Assembly: GCF_014305095.1 (NCBI RefSeq) | Contig: NZ_JACRUI010000003.1 | Location: 124,001-188,000 of the forward strand | Length of the DNA: 64,000 nt | Source of the DNA: Flavobacterium kayseriense | Lineage (GTDB): Bacteria; Bacteroidota; Bacteroidia; Flavobacteriales; Flavobacteriaceae | Reading direction: 5' to 3' | Part shown: piece by piece, positions 1 to 9,799 of the stretch | Layout of the letters: each line of letters opens with the position of its first letter | Position numbering within the stretch: the first letter of the stretch is position 1 | Made by a program: the position numbers and the translations under genes | Notes under the pieces: model-generated | What the model saw: the letters and a program-made list of their open reading frames with translations, nothing else | Database searches by the model: none | What the model was told of the DNA's origin: nothing

Positions 1-2
1 TA

Positions 3-2843
3 ACCATAAAGGTTAATAATAAGCCAACAACAGCATTTTCTGATGAAAACGGCAATTACACTATACTAGCAGCGGCGAATGATGTTTTGGTTTTTTCCTA
101 TCTAGGCTATAAAACGATTCAAATTGTAGTTGCAAATCAAGTAACTATCAATGTAAAATTGACTGAAGATGCAACGACTTTAAAAGAAATCGTAATAAAT
201 GCCGGATATTATTCTATTAAAGAAAAAGAGCAAACCGGTAGCATTGCAAGAATGACTGCAAAAGATATCGACAAGCAACCTGTCACAAATGTATTAGCCG
301 CAATGCAAGGAAGAATGGCAGGTGTCAATATCATTCAAGATGGGGGAACTCCTGGTGGTGGTTTCCAAATTAAAATTAGAGGTCGCAACAGCATTCGTCT
401 TGATGGGAATGAACCATTATACATTATTGATGGAGTTCCCTATTCAAACGAGTCCATAGGTAGCACAAACACTTCAACAGCATTACCAAGCCAAGCCAGC
501 CCGCTCAACAGTATTAACCCCAATGACATTGAAAGCATCGAAGTATTAAAAGATGCCGATGCGACTGCAATTTACGGCTCAAGGGGAGCAAATGGTGTGG
601 TCTTAATTACTAGAAAAAAAGGAAAATCAGGTAAAACAAACATTTCAGTAACGGCCTCAACAGCCGTTGGTACAGCGACAAAATTTGTAGATCTTATGAA
701 TACGGAGGAATATTTATCGATGCGTAAACAAGCATTTATCAATGATGGAATTCCAATCTCGGATACTGATTATGATGTAAATGGGGCTTGGGATCAAACC
801 CGATATACTAATTGGCAAAAGGAATTATTAGGCGGTTCAGCAACAATTAATGATTTGAGAACTAGTATCTCTGGTGGCAGTGAAACAACACAATTCTTGA
901 TTAGTGGGAACTACAGAACCGAGGGAACAGTCCTTCCGGGAGATTTCAGGTATATTAAAGGCGGTATTCTTAGCTCAATAAACCACACTTCTTTAGATAA
1001 GAAATTCAAAATCTCTTTTTCGGGAAATTACACGGCGCAAGATAATCTACAAGCAGCGACAGATTTGACATTAACAGCGCGTTATTTGGCACCAAACGCT
1101 CCCGCACTCTACGATTCAAATGGAAATCTGAATTGGGAAAATGATACCTTCGAAAATCCTTTGGCACCTCTAAATAGCACCTACCGTGCGAACACCAATG
1201 ACTTGGTGGCCAACAGTGTGTTGTCATATGAACTAATTCCAGGTTTAGAAATAAAATCAAACTTTGGTTTTACCGATTTAAAAACCAAAGAAGTCAGAAC
1301 GATACCATCCACGATTTACAATCCCGTTTACGAAGTTGGGAGTGACAATTCCTTACTATACTTAAACCATACCAGCAGACAATCATGGATTATTGAGCCA
1401 CAAATAAGAGGTTTCAAAACTTTTGGAAACCACAAATTTGATGTACTACTGGGGATGACAAGCCAGCAACAACGCACAGAACGCCTATTCCAATCGGGTA
1501 TTGGTTTTGCAAACAACAATCTGATTAATAACTTAGCATCTGCAATTACAAAAAACACAACCAATAGCGATATCTTTTTATACCGTTATCAAGCTTTTTT
1601 TGGTCGCGTTAATTACAGTTACAACGAAAAATACTTTTTAAACTTTACAGGTCGTCGAGATGGCTCTAGCCGATTTGGACCAGGCAAACAATATGCTAAT
1701 TTTGGTGCTATTGGTGCTGCATGGATTTTTAGCAAAGAAAAATTCAATCCAGAAAATAGTAAAATGAGTTTTGGAAAACTCCGTTTTAGTTATGGAACTA
1801 CGGGCAATGATCAAATTGGAGATTATCAATTTTATGATACCTACGGTACAACTGGTGCTAATTATCAGGGCATAATTGGGTTACAACCTACACGACTTTA
1901 TAATGCCGATTTTGGATGGGAAACCAATCGTAAACTAGAATTAGCTTTAGAAACTGGTTTTTTTAAAGACCGAATTTTTAGTACGCTAGCGTTGTATAAG
2001 AATCGTTCGTCCGATCAATTGGTGGGTATTCCTATGCCAGCTACAACAGGTTTCTTGTCATTGAATGCGAATCTTGATGCTACCGTTGAAAATTCAGGTT
2101 TTGAATTTTCCGTACGAACCCTAAATATTGATTCAAACTCTTTTAAATGGTCAACAAACTTCAATGTGGCCGTTGCAAAAAATAAACTACTTTCTTTTCC
2201 GAATCTTTCAGGTTCCACTTTTGCAAATCGGTATGTGATTGGACAATCCATTGATATTGTAAAATTATACCAAAGCAAAGGTGTTAATCCACAAACAGGA
2301 TTATACGATTTTGTAGATTTAAATGGGGATGGAAGCATAACAGCAGGCGACAAGCAAATTAGCAAGGACTTATCTCCTAAATATTTTGGAGGCATCCAAA
2401 ACCAATTGGACTATAAAAATTGGCAATTGGATTTTTTATTTCAGTTCGTAAAAAGAGACAATTACGATTACATTTCAAATGTTCCGGGAGGTGGTCAAGT
2501 AAACCAAAGCAACACTAGTGGTGATGCTTGGCAGCAAATTGGGGATCAAAGCAGTTCGCAACTGCACACTACGGGACTAAATGGTGCTGCGGTAAGCGCT
2601 TATTATAGATACATAGAAAGCGATGCTGTAATTACAGACGGCTCTTTTATCAGACTAAAAAACATATCACTTTCCTATGATATTCCGTTACAAGCGACCA
2701 CTAATGTAAAATGTAAACTTTTTATTCAATGTCAAAACCTACTCACATTTACATCTTACAAAGCAGGTGATCCCGAGTTTAAGTTCTCAGGATTCCTCCC
2801 TCCGCTAAAAGTGATCAGTGGTGGAATGACATTAAACTTTTAA
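3..2843 (+). CDS. susC: SusC/RagA family TonB-dependent outer-membrane receptor (5' end outside window)
   Basis: Outer-membrane beta-barrel that imports oligomers (glycans or peptides) with its SusD partner, powered by TonB. The open frame runs to the left edge: codons from base 3 continue into a carboxypeptidase-regulatory-like segment (DENGNYTIL...VFSYLGYKT), so the TTG at 87 is not a real start and the signal peptide lies outside the window. Next comes the plug, with the SusC hallmarks IRGRNSI, LYIIDGVPY, SIEVLKDADATAIYGSRGANG and VVLIT, then a long barrel ending in the aromatic C-terminal strand GMTLNF. About 946 residues are visible; the full family size is about 1000. susD follows after 19 bp. 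The substrate cannot be read from the sequence. Confidence 0.95.
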   Translation, partial: TIKVNNKPTTAFSDENGNYTILAAANDVLVFSYLGYKTIQIVVANQVTINVKLTEDATTLKEIVINAGYYSIKEKEQTGSIARMTAKDIDKQPVTNVLAAMQGRMAGVNIIQDGGTPGGGFQIKIRGRNSIRLDGNEPLYIIDGVPYSNESIGSTNTSTALPSQASPLNSINPNDIESIEVLKDADATAIYGSRGANGVVLITRKKGKSGKTNISVTASTAVGTATKFVDLMNTEEYLSMRKQAFINDGIPISDTDYDVNGAWDQTRYTNWQKELLGGSATINDLRTSISGGSETTQFLISGNYRTEGTVLPGDFRYIKGGILSSINHTSLDKKFKISFSGNYTAQDNLQAATDLTLTARYLAPNAPALYDSNGNLNWENDTFENPLAPLNSTYRANTNDLVANSVLSYELIPGLEIKSNFGFTDLKTKEVRTIPSTIYNPVYEVGSDNSLLYLNHTSRQSWIIEPQIRGFKTFGNHKFDVLLGMTSQQQRTERLFQSGIGFANNNLINNLASAITKNTTNSDIFLYRYQAFFGRVNYSYNEKYFLNFTGRRDGSSRFGPGKQYANFGAIGAAWIFSKEKFNPENSKMSFGKLRFSYGTTGNDQIGDYQFYDTYGTTGANYQGIIGLQPTRLYNADFGWETNRKLELALETGFFKDRIFSTLALYKNRSSDQLVGIPMPATTGFLSLNANLDATVENSGFEFSVRTLNIDSNSFKWSTNFNVAVAKNKLLSFPNLSGSTFANRYVIGQSIDIVKLYQSKGVNPQTGLYDFVDLNGDGSITAGDKQISKDLSPKYFGGIQNQLDYKNWQLDFLFQFVKRDNYDYISNVPGGGQVNQSNTSGDAWQQIGDQSSSQLHTTGLNGAAVSAYYRYIESDAVITDGSFIRLKNISLSYDIPLQATTNVKCKLFIQCQNLLTFTSYKAGDPEFKFSGFLPPLKVISGGMTLNF

Positions 2844-2862
2844 TCCTCAAAAAAATAGTAAT

Positions 2863-4272
2863 ATGAAAAATTTACAATTTATAATGGTACTAACAAAGCC
2901 ATTTCAGGTGTATCGCATTCTTTTGGTTTTGGCACTGATACTGTCTTCAAGTTCCTGTAGTGATTTTGTGGAGGTTCCATTGCCTAATTCTCAGCTTACA
3001 GGAACTACAGTGTTTGAAAGTGAATTGACAGCAAATGCAGCAATGGCACAAATCTATGCACAACTTCGTGACGGCGGCATCCTATCTGGGTTACCTACTG
3101 GTGCATCTGTCAGAATGGGATTGTACGCTGATGAATTACAAGATTATACGAACTCTACAATTGCCCTACCTATTTACAACAATGCGCTTACGGCTGACAA
3201 TGCTACTGTGGCGTCACTTTGGACTTCAAGCTATAGTCAAATATATAACGCAAATTCAGTTATTCAAGGTGTTGAAAATTCGACTGGGTTGCCTATTGTA
3301 GTTAAAAACAGAGTGTCGGGTGAAGCACTATTTGTTCGTGCTCTAGTGCATTTTTATCTGTTACAAATTTATGGTAGCATCCCATATATAACAGGAACTA
3401 ATTATGAAATTAATAGAAAAGTTACGCGCAGTTCTGCGGATCAAGTATATGCAGCAATCGCGAAGGATTTAGAAAGCGCCAGTTCAAGATTGCCTGAAAA
3501 TTATAGTTCTTCGGATCGTGCAAAACCCAATAAAATGGTGGCCAAAGCCATGCTGGCCAGAGTATATTTATACATGAATAAAAATACAGAAGCAGCAAAT
3601 GAAGCAACTACTGTTATCAATAGTCCGCTTTATGCTTGGGAAACGGATTTAAACAAGATTTTTCTAAGAAATAGTAAAACTACTATTTGGCAATTAGCAT
3701 CAGCAACTGCGGTACGAAACAGTAATGAAGGTACAACTTTTATTTTCGTATCAGGACCGCCACCAGTTTGTGCGCTTCGTACCGATTTTATGAATGCATT
3801 TGAAACAGGCGACCAACGCAAAGTGAATTGGACAAAGTCAGTTACCACCGGACTAAATACATGGAATCATCCCAATAAATACAAACTGCGCACCGCAACT
3901 ACAAGTTCGCAGGAATATTCTATTGTGTTGCGCTTAGCAGAACAATATTTGATTAGAGCCGAGGCAAGAGCAAAACTAGGCGATTTAACAGGCGCAAAAG
4001 AGGATTTAAATAAGATAAGAACGACCGCTGGTTTACCAATAATTACCTCAACTATTGCAACTGAAATTTTATCTGAAATTCAAAAACAACGAAGATTTGA
4101 ATTTTTTACGGAACACGGCCATCGCTTTTTTGATTTAAAGCGCACTGGATCAGTCGATGAAGTACTATCTGTTTCAAAACCAGGCTGGAACAGTTCCGAT
4201 ATTTTGTGGCCTATCCCTGAGCTAGAATTGAATGCAAATCCAAATTTACAACCACAAAACACAGGTTATTAA
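2863..4272 (+). CDS. susD: SusD/RagB family nutrient-binding lipoprotein
   Basis: Surface lipoprotein that lids the SusC barrel and binds the substrate. The N-terminus is a lipoprotein signal ending in a lipobox with Cys32 (LSSSSC-SDF), followed by the usual start of mature SusD proteins. The middle has TPR-like helices (AEQYLIRAEARAKLGD), and the end has the family signature RRFEFFTEHGHRFFDLKRTG and a closing LWPIPE...NPNLQPQN stretch. Its 469 residues are normal for the family. It lies 19 bp after susC and just before the S9 peptidase, so the three are probably one operon. Pairing with a peptidase rather than glycoside hydrolases favours a peptide substrate, as for RagAB; that is inference. 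Confidence 0.95.
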   Translation: MKNLQFIMVLTKPFQVYRILLVLALILSSSSCSDFVEVPLPNSQLTGTTVFESELTANAAMAQIYAQLRDGGILSGLPTGASVRMGLYADELQDYTNSTIALPIYNNALTADNATVASLWTSSYSQIYNANSVIQGVENSTGLPIVVKNRVSGEALFVRALVHFYLLQIYGSIPYITGTNYEINRKVTRSSADQVYAAIAKDLESASSRLPENYSSSDRAKPNKMVAKAMLARVYLYMNKNTEAANEATTVINSPLYAWETDLNKIFLRNSKTTIWQLASATAVRNSNEGTTFIFVSGPPPVCALRTDFMNAFETGDQRKVNWTKSVTTGLNTWNHPNKYKLRTATTSSQEYSIVLRLAEQYLIRAEARAKLGDLTGAKEDLNKIRTTAGLPIITSTIATEILSEIQKQRRFEFFTEHGHRFFDLKRTGSVDEVLSVSKPGWNSSDILWPIPELELNANPNLQPQNTGY

Positions 4273-4276
4273 AGTT

Positions 4277-6859
4277 ATGAAACTATTTAAAAAAAATAGT
4301 ACTACCGCTTTCAGTTATTCTTGTAAAAAAACAATTCTATCATTTTGCATAGTAATATCCTGCTCTATTTACGGGCAGGATCATTCCAAAAAGAATATTG
4401 CTGAAGTAGAGTATGAAAGGTGGGGCAAATTAGAAAACAGAGCTATTTCCCAAAAGGGAAACTGGATATCATTTGATATGCAGTACAGCAATGGTTCAGA
4501 TACACTCTTCGTAAAACATACGCAGAAAAATATTGGATTTAGCTTTCCACTAGGAACACAGGGCAAATTTGGCGGTGAAATTGCATTTGGTGCCTTTCAA
4601 GGAGATAAAGTAATAGTAACCAACTTAGAAAGTAGTGAAAGTTATGTTATAGCGAATAGTGCTGCTTTTGAATTTGCAAATAGTGGGAAAATTATTGTGA
4701 GCTATTCCAATGATGGGCAATTAATCATGAGAACAATAAAAAACAAAGAAATCATCCGTGTTCCAAATGTAACGGAATACCAATTGGATCAGCCTAACAA
4801 TATCCTGTTTTATCACACTAGCCATGAAGGGAAAAGTAATTTCGGAACAATAAATCTTAGGACAAACCAAAAAACAGAATATCACACAACGCAAAACAAA
4901 TTATCTGGTCTGATATTAGCAGAATATGGAAAAGGTGTTTTTTGGCTCGAAGAGGGCATTAACGGGAAATACACAAAACTGAACTTCTACAAAACCCAAG
5001 ATAACAGTATTCAAACCTTTGAACCAAAATCATTCTTAAATTTTCCAGAAAAGCATGAAATTGTTGCCAAAAAATCTTTCAAAATTTCAAGTGATGGTAA
5101 AAGAGTATTTTTTGGAATCGCGAAACTCAAAGAAGAGGCAACACCAAAAAAAGAAGATGTCGAGGTTTGGGATACAGAAGATTTATGGATTTATCCAAAA
5201 GCAAGTAGGGAAAATCTTGAGGGATACTCCACTTTATCGGTTTGGTTTATTGAAGAAAAGCGCTGGAATGCGATTACAAGTAAAGAACTCCCTTTTGTAC
5301 AGGTTAACGGCAGTAAATCAGTTGCATTACTTTACAATCCCACTGCATATGCACCTCATTTTAAACGCTATGGTGAGGTTGACTATTTCTTGTACAATCT
5401 GGCTGATGGTACCAAAAAGCTATTTTTAGAAAAGCAACCTGGTGAAAATTACTTATTGTCTTTTTCTCCAAATGGAGCGTACATATGCTATTTTAAAGAT
5501 AAAAATTGGTGGCTGTACAATATAAAAACACAATCTACAGTGTCAATTATGCCACCTAAAGGTTCCGAATGGGTTTCAAATGATTTAAAGTATATAACAA
5601 GACCACATGTTTTTGGAATGAAAGGATGGAGTGATGATGGAGAATACCTTTTGGTACAAGATGAGTTTGATATTTTTAAATTTAATATCAAAGCAAATAA
5701 ACTAAAACGCATTACAAACGGACGAGAAAGCGGTACTTACTTCACTGTAGATGGTTCGAACATCAAGCAAGTAGGAAATGATAATTACAACGGTTGGGCT
5801 CTTACTGAAATTAATTCAGATAATGATTTAATCGTTTCATCAAGAAATGCAACCACCAAAGCACAACAATTCAAATTAGTTTCGACATCCAATATTTTAA
5901 TTCCAGTAGCAAATAATGATACAAAATCAGATGAATTGCGTAGAGCCAATAATGAAGTCTATGTCTATCGAGAACAATCACACAATCAGTCTCCAAGAAT
6001 TGTATCTTTTAAAAATGGTGTAAATAAAGTTCTGTTTGAAAGCAATAGCCATGATAAAAATTTCAATCAAGGAAAGGTAGAACTAATTTCATTTTCGAAT
6101 TCAAAAGGAGACAAACTGCAAGGATTATTATATTATCCGGTAAATTATGAAGTAGGCAAAAAATATCCGATGATAATCAATGTTTACTCGCAAATCACTA
6201 ACTCATTGCACGAATATTGCATTCCGACTTTATACAACGATACCGGTTTTAATGTGAAACATTTTGTGCAACAGAATTATTTTGTACTAATGCCTGATGT
6301 GAAATATTATGAAGGAGAAACCGGAAATAGTGCACTGGATTGTGTTGTTGCTGCAAACAATGCAGTTGTAAAAACAGGAATGATTGACTCAAAACATATT
6401 GGCTTAATAGGGCATTCTTTCGGAGGTTATGAAACAAATTACATCATTACAAAATCGAATATTTTTGCAGCAGCAGTATCGGGTGCAGCAATTTCAGACA
6501 TGGTAAGTTGGTATTTTAGTAACTCAAAAAGTCTCAATATTCCAGAATTATGGAGAAGTGAATCGCAACAATGGAGAATAGGAAAATCTATTTATGAAGA
6601 CAAAGAATTGTACCTAAAAAATTCACCAATACTTTATGCAGATAATGTTACTACACCATTACTGTCTTGGGTGGGTAAAATGGAGACTAATTTACCCTAC
6701 GAACAGAGTTTACTTTTTTATAATGCATTGAGGAGAGCCAAGAAAAAGAATGTATTATTAGTATACCCAAAAGACCAGCATGTAATTGTAATCAAGGAGA
6801 ATAAAATGGACCTTACAAAACGAATTACCGATTGGTTTGACCAATATTTAAAGGAATAA
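4277..6859 (+). CDS. S9 (prolyl oligopeptidase) family serine peptidase, exported
   Basis: Predicted periplasmic or surface peptidase. I chose the ATG at 4277, just after the SusD stop, because it puts a signal sequence (basic start, hydrophobic run ILSFCIVISCSIYG) at the N-terminus; the longer frame from 4232 lies inside susD. The first about 600 residues look like a beta-propeller (repeats such as FSPNGAYICYF and WSDDGEYLLVQ), followed by an alpha/beta hydrolase with nucleophile elbow GHSFGG (Ser about 714) and a C-terminal PKDQHVI giving the His. Where relatives usually have the catalytic Asp (G-x-x-D), this protein reads GKMETNLP, so Glu or Thr replaces Asp. It probably trims peptides for the SusCD pair, but may be impaired. 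Confidence 0.85.
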   Translation: MKLFKKNSTTAFSYSCKKTILSFCIVISCSIYGQDHSKKNIAEVEYERWGKLENRAISQKGNWISFDMQYSNGSDTLFVKHTQKNIGFSFPLGTQGKFGGEIAFGAFQGDKVIVTNLESSESYVIANSAAFEFANSGKIIVSYSNDGQLIMRTIKNKEIIRVPNVTEYQLDQPNNILFYHTSHEGKSNFGTINLRTNQKTEYHTTQNKLSGLILAEYGKGVFWLEEGINGKYTKLNFYKTQDNSIQTFEPKSFLNFPEKHEIVAKKSFKISSDGKRVFFGIAKLKEEATPKKEDVEVWDTEDLWIYPKASRENLEGYSTLSVWFIEEKRWNAITSKELPFVQVNGSKSVALLYNPTAYAPHFKRYGEVDYFLYNLADGTKKLFLEKQPGENYLLSFSPNGAYICYFKDKNWWLYNIKTQSTVSIMPPKGSEWVSNDLKYITRPHVFGMKGWSDDGEYLLVQDEFDIFKFNIKANKLKRITNGRESGTYFTVDGSNIKQVGNDNYNGWALTEINSDNDLIVSSRNATTKAQQFKLVSTSNILIPVANNDTKSDELRRANNEVYVYREQSHNQSPRIVSFKNGVNKVLFESNSHDKNFNQGKVELISFSNSKGDKLQGLLYYPVNYEVGKKYPMIINVYSQITNSLHEYCIPTLYNDTGFNVKHFVQQNYFVLMPDVKYYEGETGNSALDCVVAANNAVVKTGMIDSKHIGLIGHSFGGYETNYIITKSNIFAAAVSGAAISDMVSWYFSNSKSLNIPELWRSESQQWRIGKSIYEDKELYLKNSPILYADNVTTPLLSWVGKMETNLPYEQSLLFYNALRRAKKKNVLLVYPKDQHVIVIKENKMDLTKRITDWFDQYLKE

Positions 6860-6862
6860 AAA

Positions 6863-6894
6863 AATAAGTGCAGTTTGAATAAACTGCACTTATT
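6863..6894. terminator. Bidirectional terminator hairpin
   Basis: A perfect 14-bp inverted repeat (6863-6876 with 6881-6894, stem AATAAGTGCAGTTT) has a 4-nt loop GAAT, with A-rich sequence before it and T-rich sequence after it. It sits 3 bp after the S9 peptidase stop and 7 bp before the end of the convergent DUF6520 gene, so it can end transcription from both sides. Confidence 0.85.
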
Positions 6895-6901
6895 CGTTAA
6901 T

Positions 6902-7180
6902 CTACGGATTAACAGTTCTAAAAAGCGGCGTAGCACAGTTCGTTTCACTATCTTTATCGTATACTTGTGAAGAACCACTCATACAAAAAGCATTTCCAGT
7001 AACATCGCAATCTACGTTTACCAGTTTACAACTGGAAGGGAGTGGTGAATGGATATAACCATTAATAATTGCAGTAGCCGTTTGGCTTTCTGTAGCCGTA
7101 CTAGTGGTTACAGCAGCAGCACTAGCCAATGAGAATGCTACCATTGGAAGCACCATCAATTTTAAAAAATCTGTTTTCAT
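6902..7180 (-). CDS. DUF6520 family small secreted protein with four cysteines
   Basis: A 92-residue protein of unknown function. The N-terminus (MKTDFLKLMVLPMVAFSLASAAA) is a clear signal peptide and matches the conserved start of the Bacteroidota DUF6520 family as I remember it. The mature part has Cys51, Cys58, Cys66 and Cys82, enough for two disulfides in the periplasm. It is downstream of the MauE-like gene on the same strand (89 bp gap). This pairing with a redox-type membrane protein, which I recall from other Bacteroidota, suggests that its cysteines are the point. It could be a secreted peptide, a redox carrier or a surface factor. Confidence 0.75.
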   Translation of the reverse strand: MKTDFLKLMVLPMVAFSLASAAAVTTSTATESQTATAIINGYIHSPLPSSCKLVNVDCDVTGNAFCMSGSSQVYDKDSETNCATPLFRTVNP

Positions 7181-7269
7181 AATAAAAAAATTAATAATTA
7201 TTATTTCGATCTACTCTTTTCTACAGGTTTTCGATCTTACCCCTGATACTGGCCAGTATATCTTTAATT

Positions 7270-8754
7270 TTATTTTTTTAGTTGCGTTAAAATTGGGGCT
7301 CCAAAAGTATATTTTACAATTTGATGTCCTACTATTGCATACAAGGCCTTTTCAGTTATCAATAAATCACTCATTTTCATTTTATTTTCGTGGTAGATGT
7401 AGAAACTGAATAGATAGATTTTTTTCGTAATATCATAAACATCAATTATAGAAGCATAGTTCCAATTTTTTTTACTTTCATAACGACCACGAAGCCCTGA
7501 TTGATTAAACAAAAGTTCATTAAAGGCAGCACTTCTTAAATTAACAGTATAAGGCGGAGCTGCAAGTTTACTATCCCCTGATTTTTTGACTCTGACTACT
7601 TTTAATTTAGCTCTGGTAGTGGTATCTATAGTCGTAACGTGATGGACAAGTTGCAAAGCTGTATCGGCTACAATAAATTGATTCCGATAGAAATACGTAT
7701 AAACGATTTTCTTTAAACCCTCACTGTAAGTCAGGGTTCCGTCCGTGTCAAAAATACCGTCTATTTGTTTTTGTAATAAGTGCTTTTGCTTTCTAATTTT
7801 TAAAGAATCATCTAAAGCTATTGTACCCAATATATTTTCGTAAGTACCTAATTGTTGCCCTCTAAATACACAAAGAGTAGAATCAATTGGCTGTAATGTA
7901 GTAAAGTAAGGTTTTTTGGTAACCCAAATGGTAGCTTTCCAATCAGAAACTAAACCCCGATAAATGATAGGAATAGAACCATCATAAAGAAAAAAATGAG
8001 CACCCAAAATTTTTGTTTTAACGGCTCTAAAAGGTAAAGTATCCGGAGTAAGTTGAATAGAATATTGTTTTTTATGTTGCAATGTGCTGTCAAACTCAAT
8101 GATAGTTAAAGGAGAAATGGTATTTCCTAAATAGATATTTCCTTTAGAGTGGCCGGCAAAGTAAAATCCATAATTATTTAAGTTTTTTGTTAAAGTCCTT
8201 GATGCAACGTTAGGAGTAAATCGACGAATAAATGGATTTTGCTTCTTCATAGTATCCTCTGATGATAGAAATAAAAAAACAACGAAAAGCACACTTGATA
8301 CTACTATTAATAACAGTGAGATAATCCCTTTTTTATCATATTGATGAAGCAACAGACTACAACTACCTATGAAAATGAAAAAAAGGTTGAAAATCAAGTG
8401 TTCATTCCATCCTAACTTTTCTAAAATTCCACCACAAGAGCATGGAATAAACGAACTAAAATTCAAAATCAAAATAATATATGTAGTAAAAACAGTCATT
8501 AAGCCCACTGATAAATAAAGGGCCTTTATTCGACTTACTCGCAGAGATAAAGCAACTACTAGTCCCAATTCCGCAAAAATTACAAGAAACGAGATAGAAG
8601 CAGCATAAGCACTTAAAAGTGGAGACTGGCCTAATTGTGTTTGAAAGTTTTCAAAATCAATTAGTTTACTGATTGCAGCATACGTAAACAAAATGATATA
8701 CAGGAAGCAGACCATCTCTAAAAATACATTTTGTAATTTAATATTCAGTTTCAT
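7270..8754 (-). CDS. MauE/DoxX-like redox-associated membrane protein with large C-terminal extracytoplasmic domain
   Basis: The N-terminal about 165 residues form a MauE-type membrane domain with about five TM segments (roughly 12-30, 48-70, 78-98, 118-137, 143-163). It has the conserved start YAAISKLIDFENFQTQLGQSPLL and a CxC pair (Cys105, Cys107, in PCSCGG) at the membrane face. MauE proteins support disulfide or redox maturation of exported proteins. The remaining about 320 residues look beta-rich, like a propeller-type sensor or ligand domain, and carry no motif I recognise. The gene is probably co-transcribed with the DUF6520 gene downstream, whose four cysteines are an obvious possible client. 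Confidence 0.8.
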   Translation of the reverse strand: MKLNIKLQNVFLEMVCFLYIILFTYAAISKLIDFENFQTQLGQSPLLSAYAASISFLVIFAELGLVVALSLRVSRIKALYLSVGLMTVFTTYIILILNFSSFIPCSCGGILEKLGWNEHLIFNLFFIFIGSCSLLLHQYDKKGIISLLLIVVSSVLFVVFLFLSSEDTMKKQNPFIRRFTPNVASRTLTKNLNNYGFYFAGHSKGNIYLGNTISPLTIIEFDSTLQHKKQYSIQLTPDTLPFRAVKTKILGAHFFLYDGSIPIIYRGLVSDWKATIWVTKKPYFTTLQPIDSTLCVFRGQQLGTYENILGTIALDDSLKIRKQKHLLQKQIDGIFDTDGTLTYSEGLKKIVYTYFYRNQFIVADTALQLVHHVTTIDTTTRAKLKVVRVKKSGDSKLAAPPYTVNLRSAAFNELLFNQSGLRGRYESKKNWNYASIIDVYDITKKIYLFSFYIYHENKMKMSDLLITEKALYAIVGHQIVKYTFGAPILTQLKK

Positions 8755-8841
8755 AGTACTTTTTATTTAAAGCAAAATTCTGAATTATAAAATGACTATA
8801 GTTGTCTTTTTGGGAGTAAGAGATGACTAAAACGGATAACT

Positions 8842-9762
8842 TTAATCCTCAACTGACGAAATAAAACCAACTTCATTTCGCTTTAATTCGTTGGGAGAAA
8901 AACCAAATTGTTTTTTAAATGATTTTGAAAAATTTGGATAATTATTAAAACCATTCATGACAGAAATATTTTTTAACGGTATTCCAGCATGTTCAATCAT
9001 AAAGAAAGCTCTTTTGAGACGCTCTTGATTATAAAACTGATAAATACTAGTCTTAAAAAAATGGCGAAAACCATCTTTTAATTTATGTTCATTAGTACCA
9101 AATTTAGAAGAAAGCACCTTTAAGGAGGGAAGGGGTTCTTCAAGGTGTGCTAAAATATAATCATAAAGTTTTTGAATCAATAACGCATCTGCCTTTCGAG
9201 TTTTATTATGTTTCTCGTTTTCATTCCCATACAGTAAAGGACTATAAGTATCTTGACGTGCAGGAGTAACCAGATTTATTATAATTTCCGAACCATTAAC
9301 CAACCTTACAATGTTACTGGCAACCGAAATAGGTAAATGTTCTTTAGGTGTAAAATCTAATGTAATAGTTGTAGGCAAAGTACTATTTGCATCAACTACT
9401 TCTTGAAGTTGTTCAAAAGAAGCTGTAGTAATAATGTCCGCCAAAGATAGGTTGATCAACTCAGATTCGGAATGACCCAAAAAGGAAGTAACTTCAGGAG
9501 TAAAGCTCTTGATAAAAAAAGACGAATCTAAAACAAATGTGCTTAGAGCTGTAACTTGAAGGGTCTTATGTGTATTAATGTAACCAATTTGAAAAACCGA
9601 CTCCTGCATTTCTTCCGCTACCATATTAATTAAAACAACTAGCGTTTCCAATTGTTCATCATTTGAACTTAAAGGAATGCGCGTGTTGAAATTGCCACGT
9701 GCCATCTCAAATAACATTTGATGAATTGTAACAATACGCTCTTCGTTGTATGTTTTATTCAT
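8842..9762 (-). CDS. PAS domain-containing AraC family transcriptional regulator
   Basis: The frame opens at a TTG at 9771, but the ATG at 9762 (MNKTYNEERI) is the more likely start, giving 306 residues. An N-terminal helical linker resembling HAMP (FEMARGNFNTRIPL) leads to a PAS-like fold (about 80-165: FVLDSSFFIKSFTPEVTSFLG). The C-terminal about 100 residues are an AraC double HTH: KVLSSKFGTNEHKLKDGFR, then GFNNYPNFSKSFKKQFGFSPNE, the standard second-helix signature. It lies between the MauE-like gene and the DUF7793-like gene, all on the minus strand. It is a natural candidate to bind the about 21-bp direct repeats at 10243-10325. Confidence 0.9.
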   Translation of the reverse strand: MNKTYNEERIVTIHQMLFEMARGNFNTRIPLSSNDEQLETLVVLINMVAEEMQESVFQIGYINTHKTLQVTALSTFVLDSSFFIKSFTPEVTSFLGHSESELINLSLADIITTASFEQLQEVVDANSTLPTTITLDFTPKEHLPISVASNIVRLVNGSEIIINLVTPARQDTYSPLLYGNENEKHNKTRKADALLIQKLYDYILAHLEEPLPSLKVLSSKFGTNEHKLKDGFRHFFKTSIYQFYNQERLKRAFFMIEHAGIPLKNISVMNGFNNYPNFSKSFKKQFGFSPNELKRNEVGFISSVED

Positions 9763-9799
9763 AAGATTCAACTTTTAATTTTTTATCTTATAGTAAACG

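Noticed and set aside
87..2843. TTG at 87 as the start of the SusC gene
   Set aside because: The same frame is open to base 3 and encodes a carboxypeptidase-like segment, so the gene starts outside the window.
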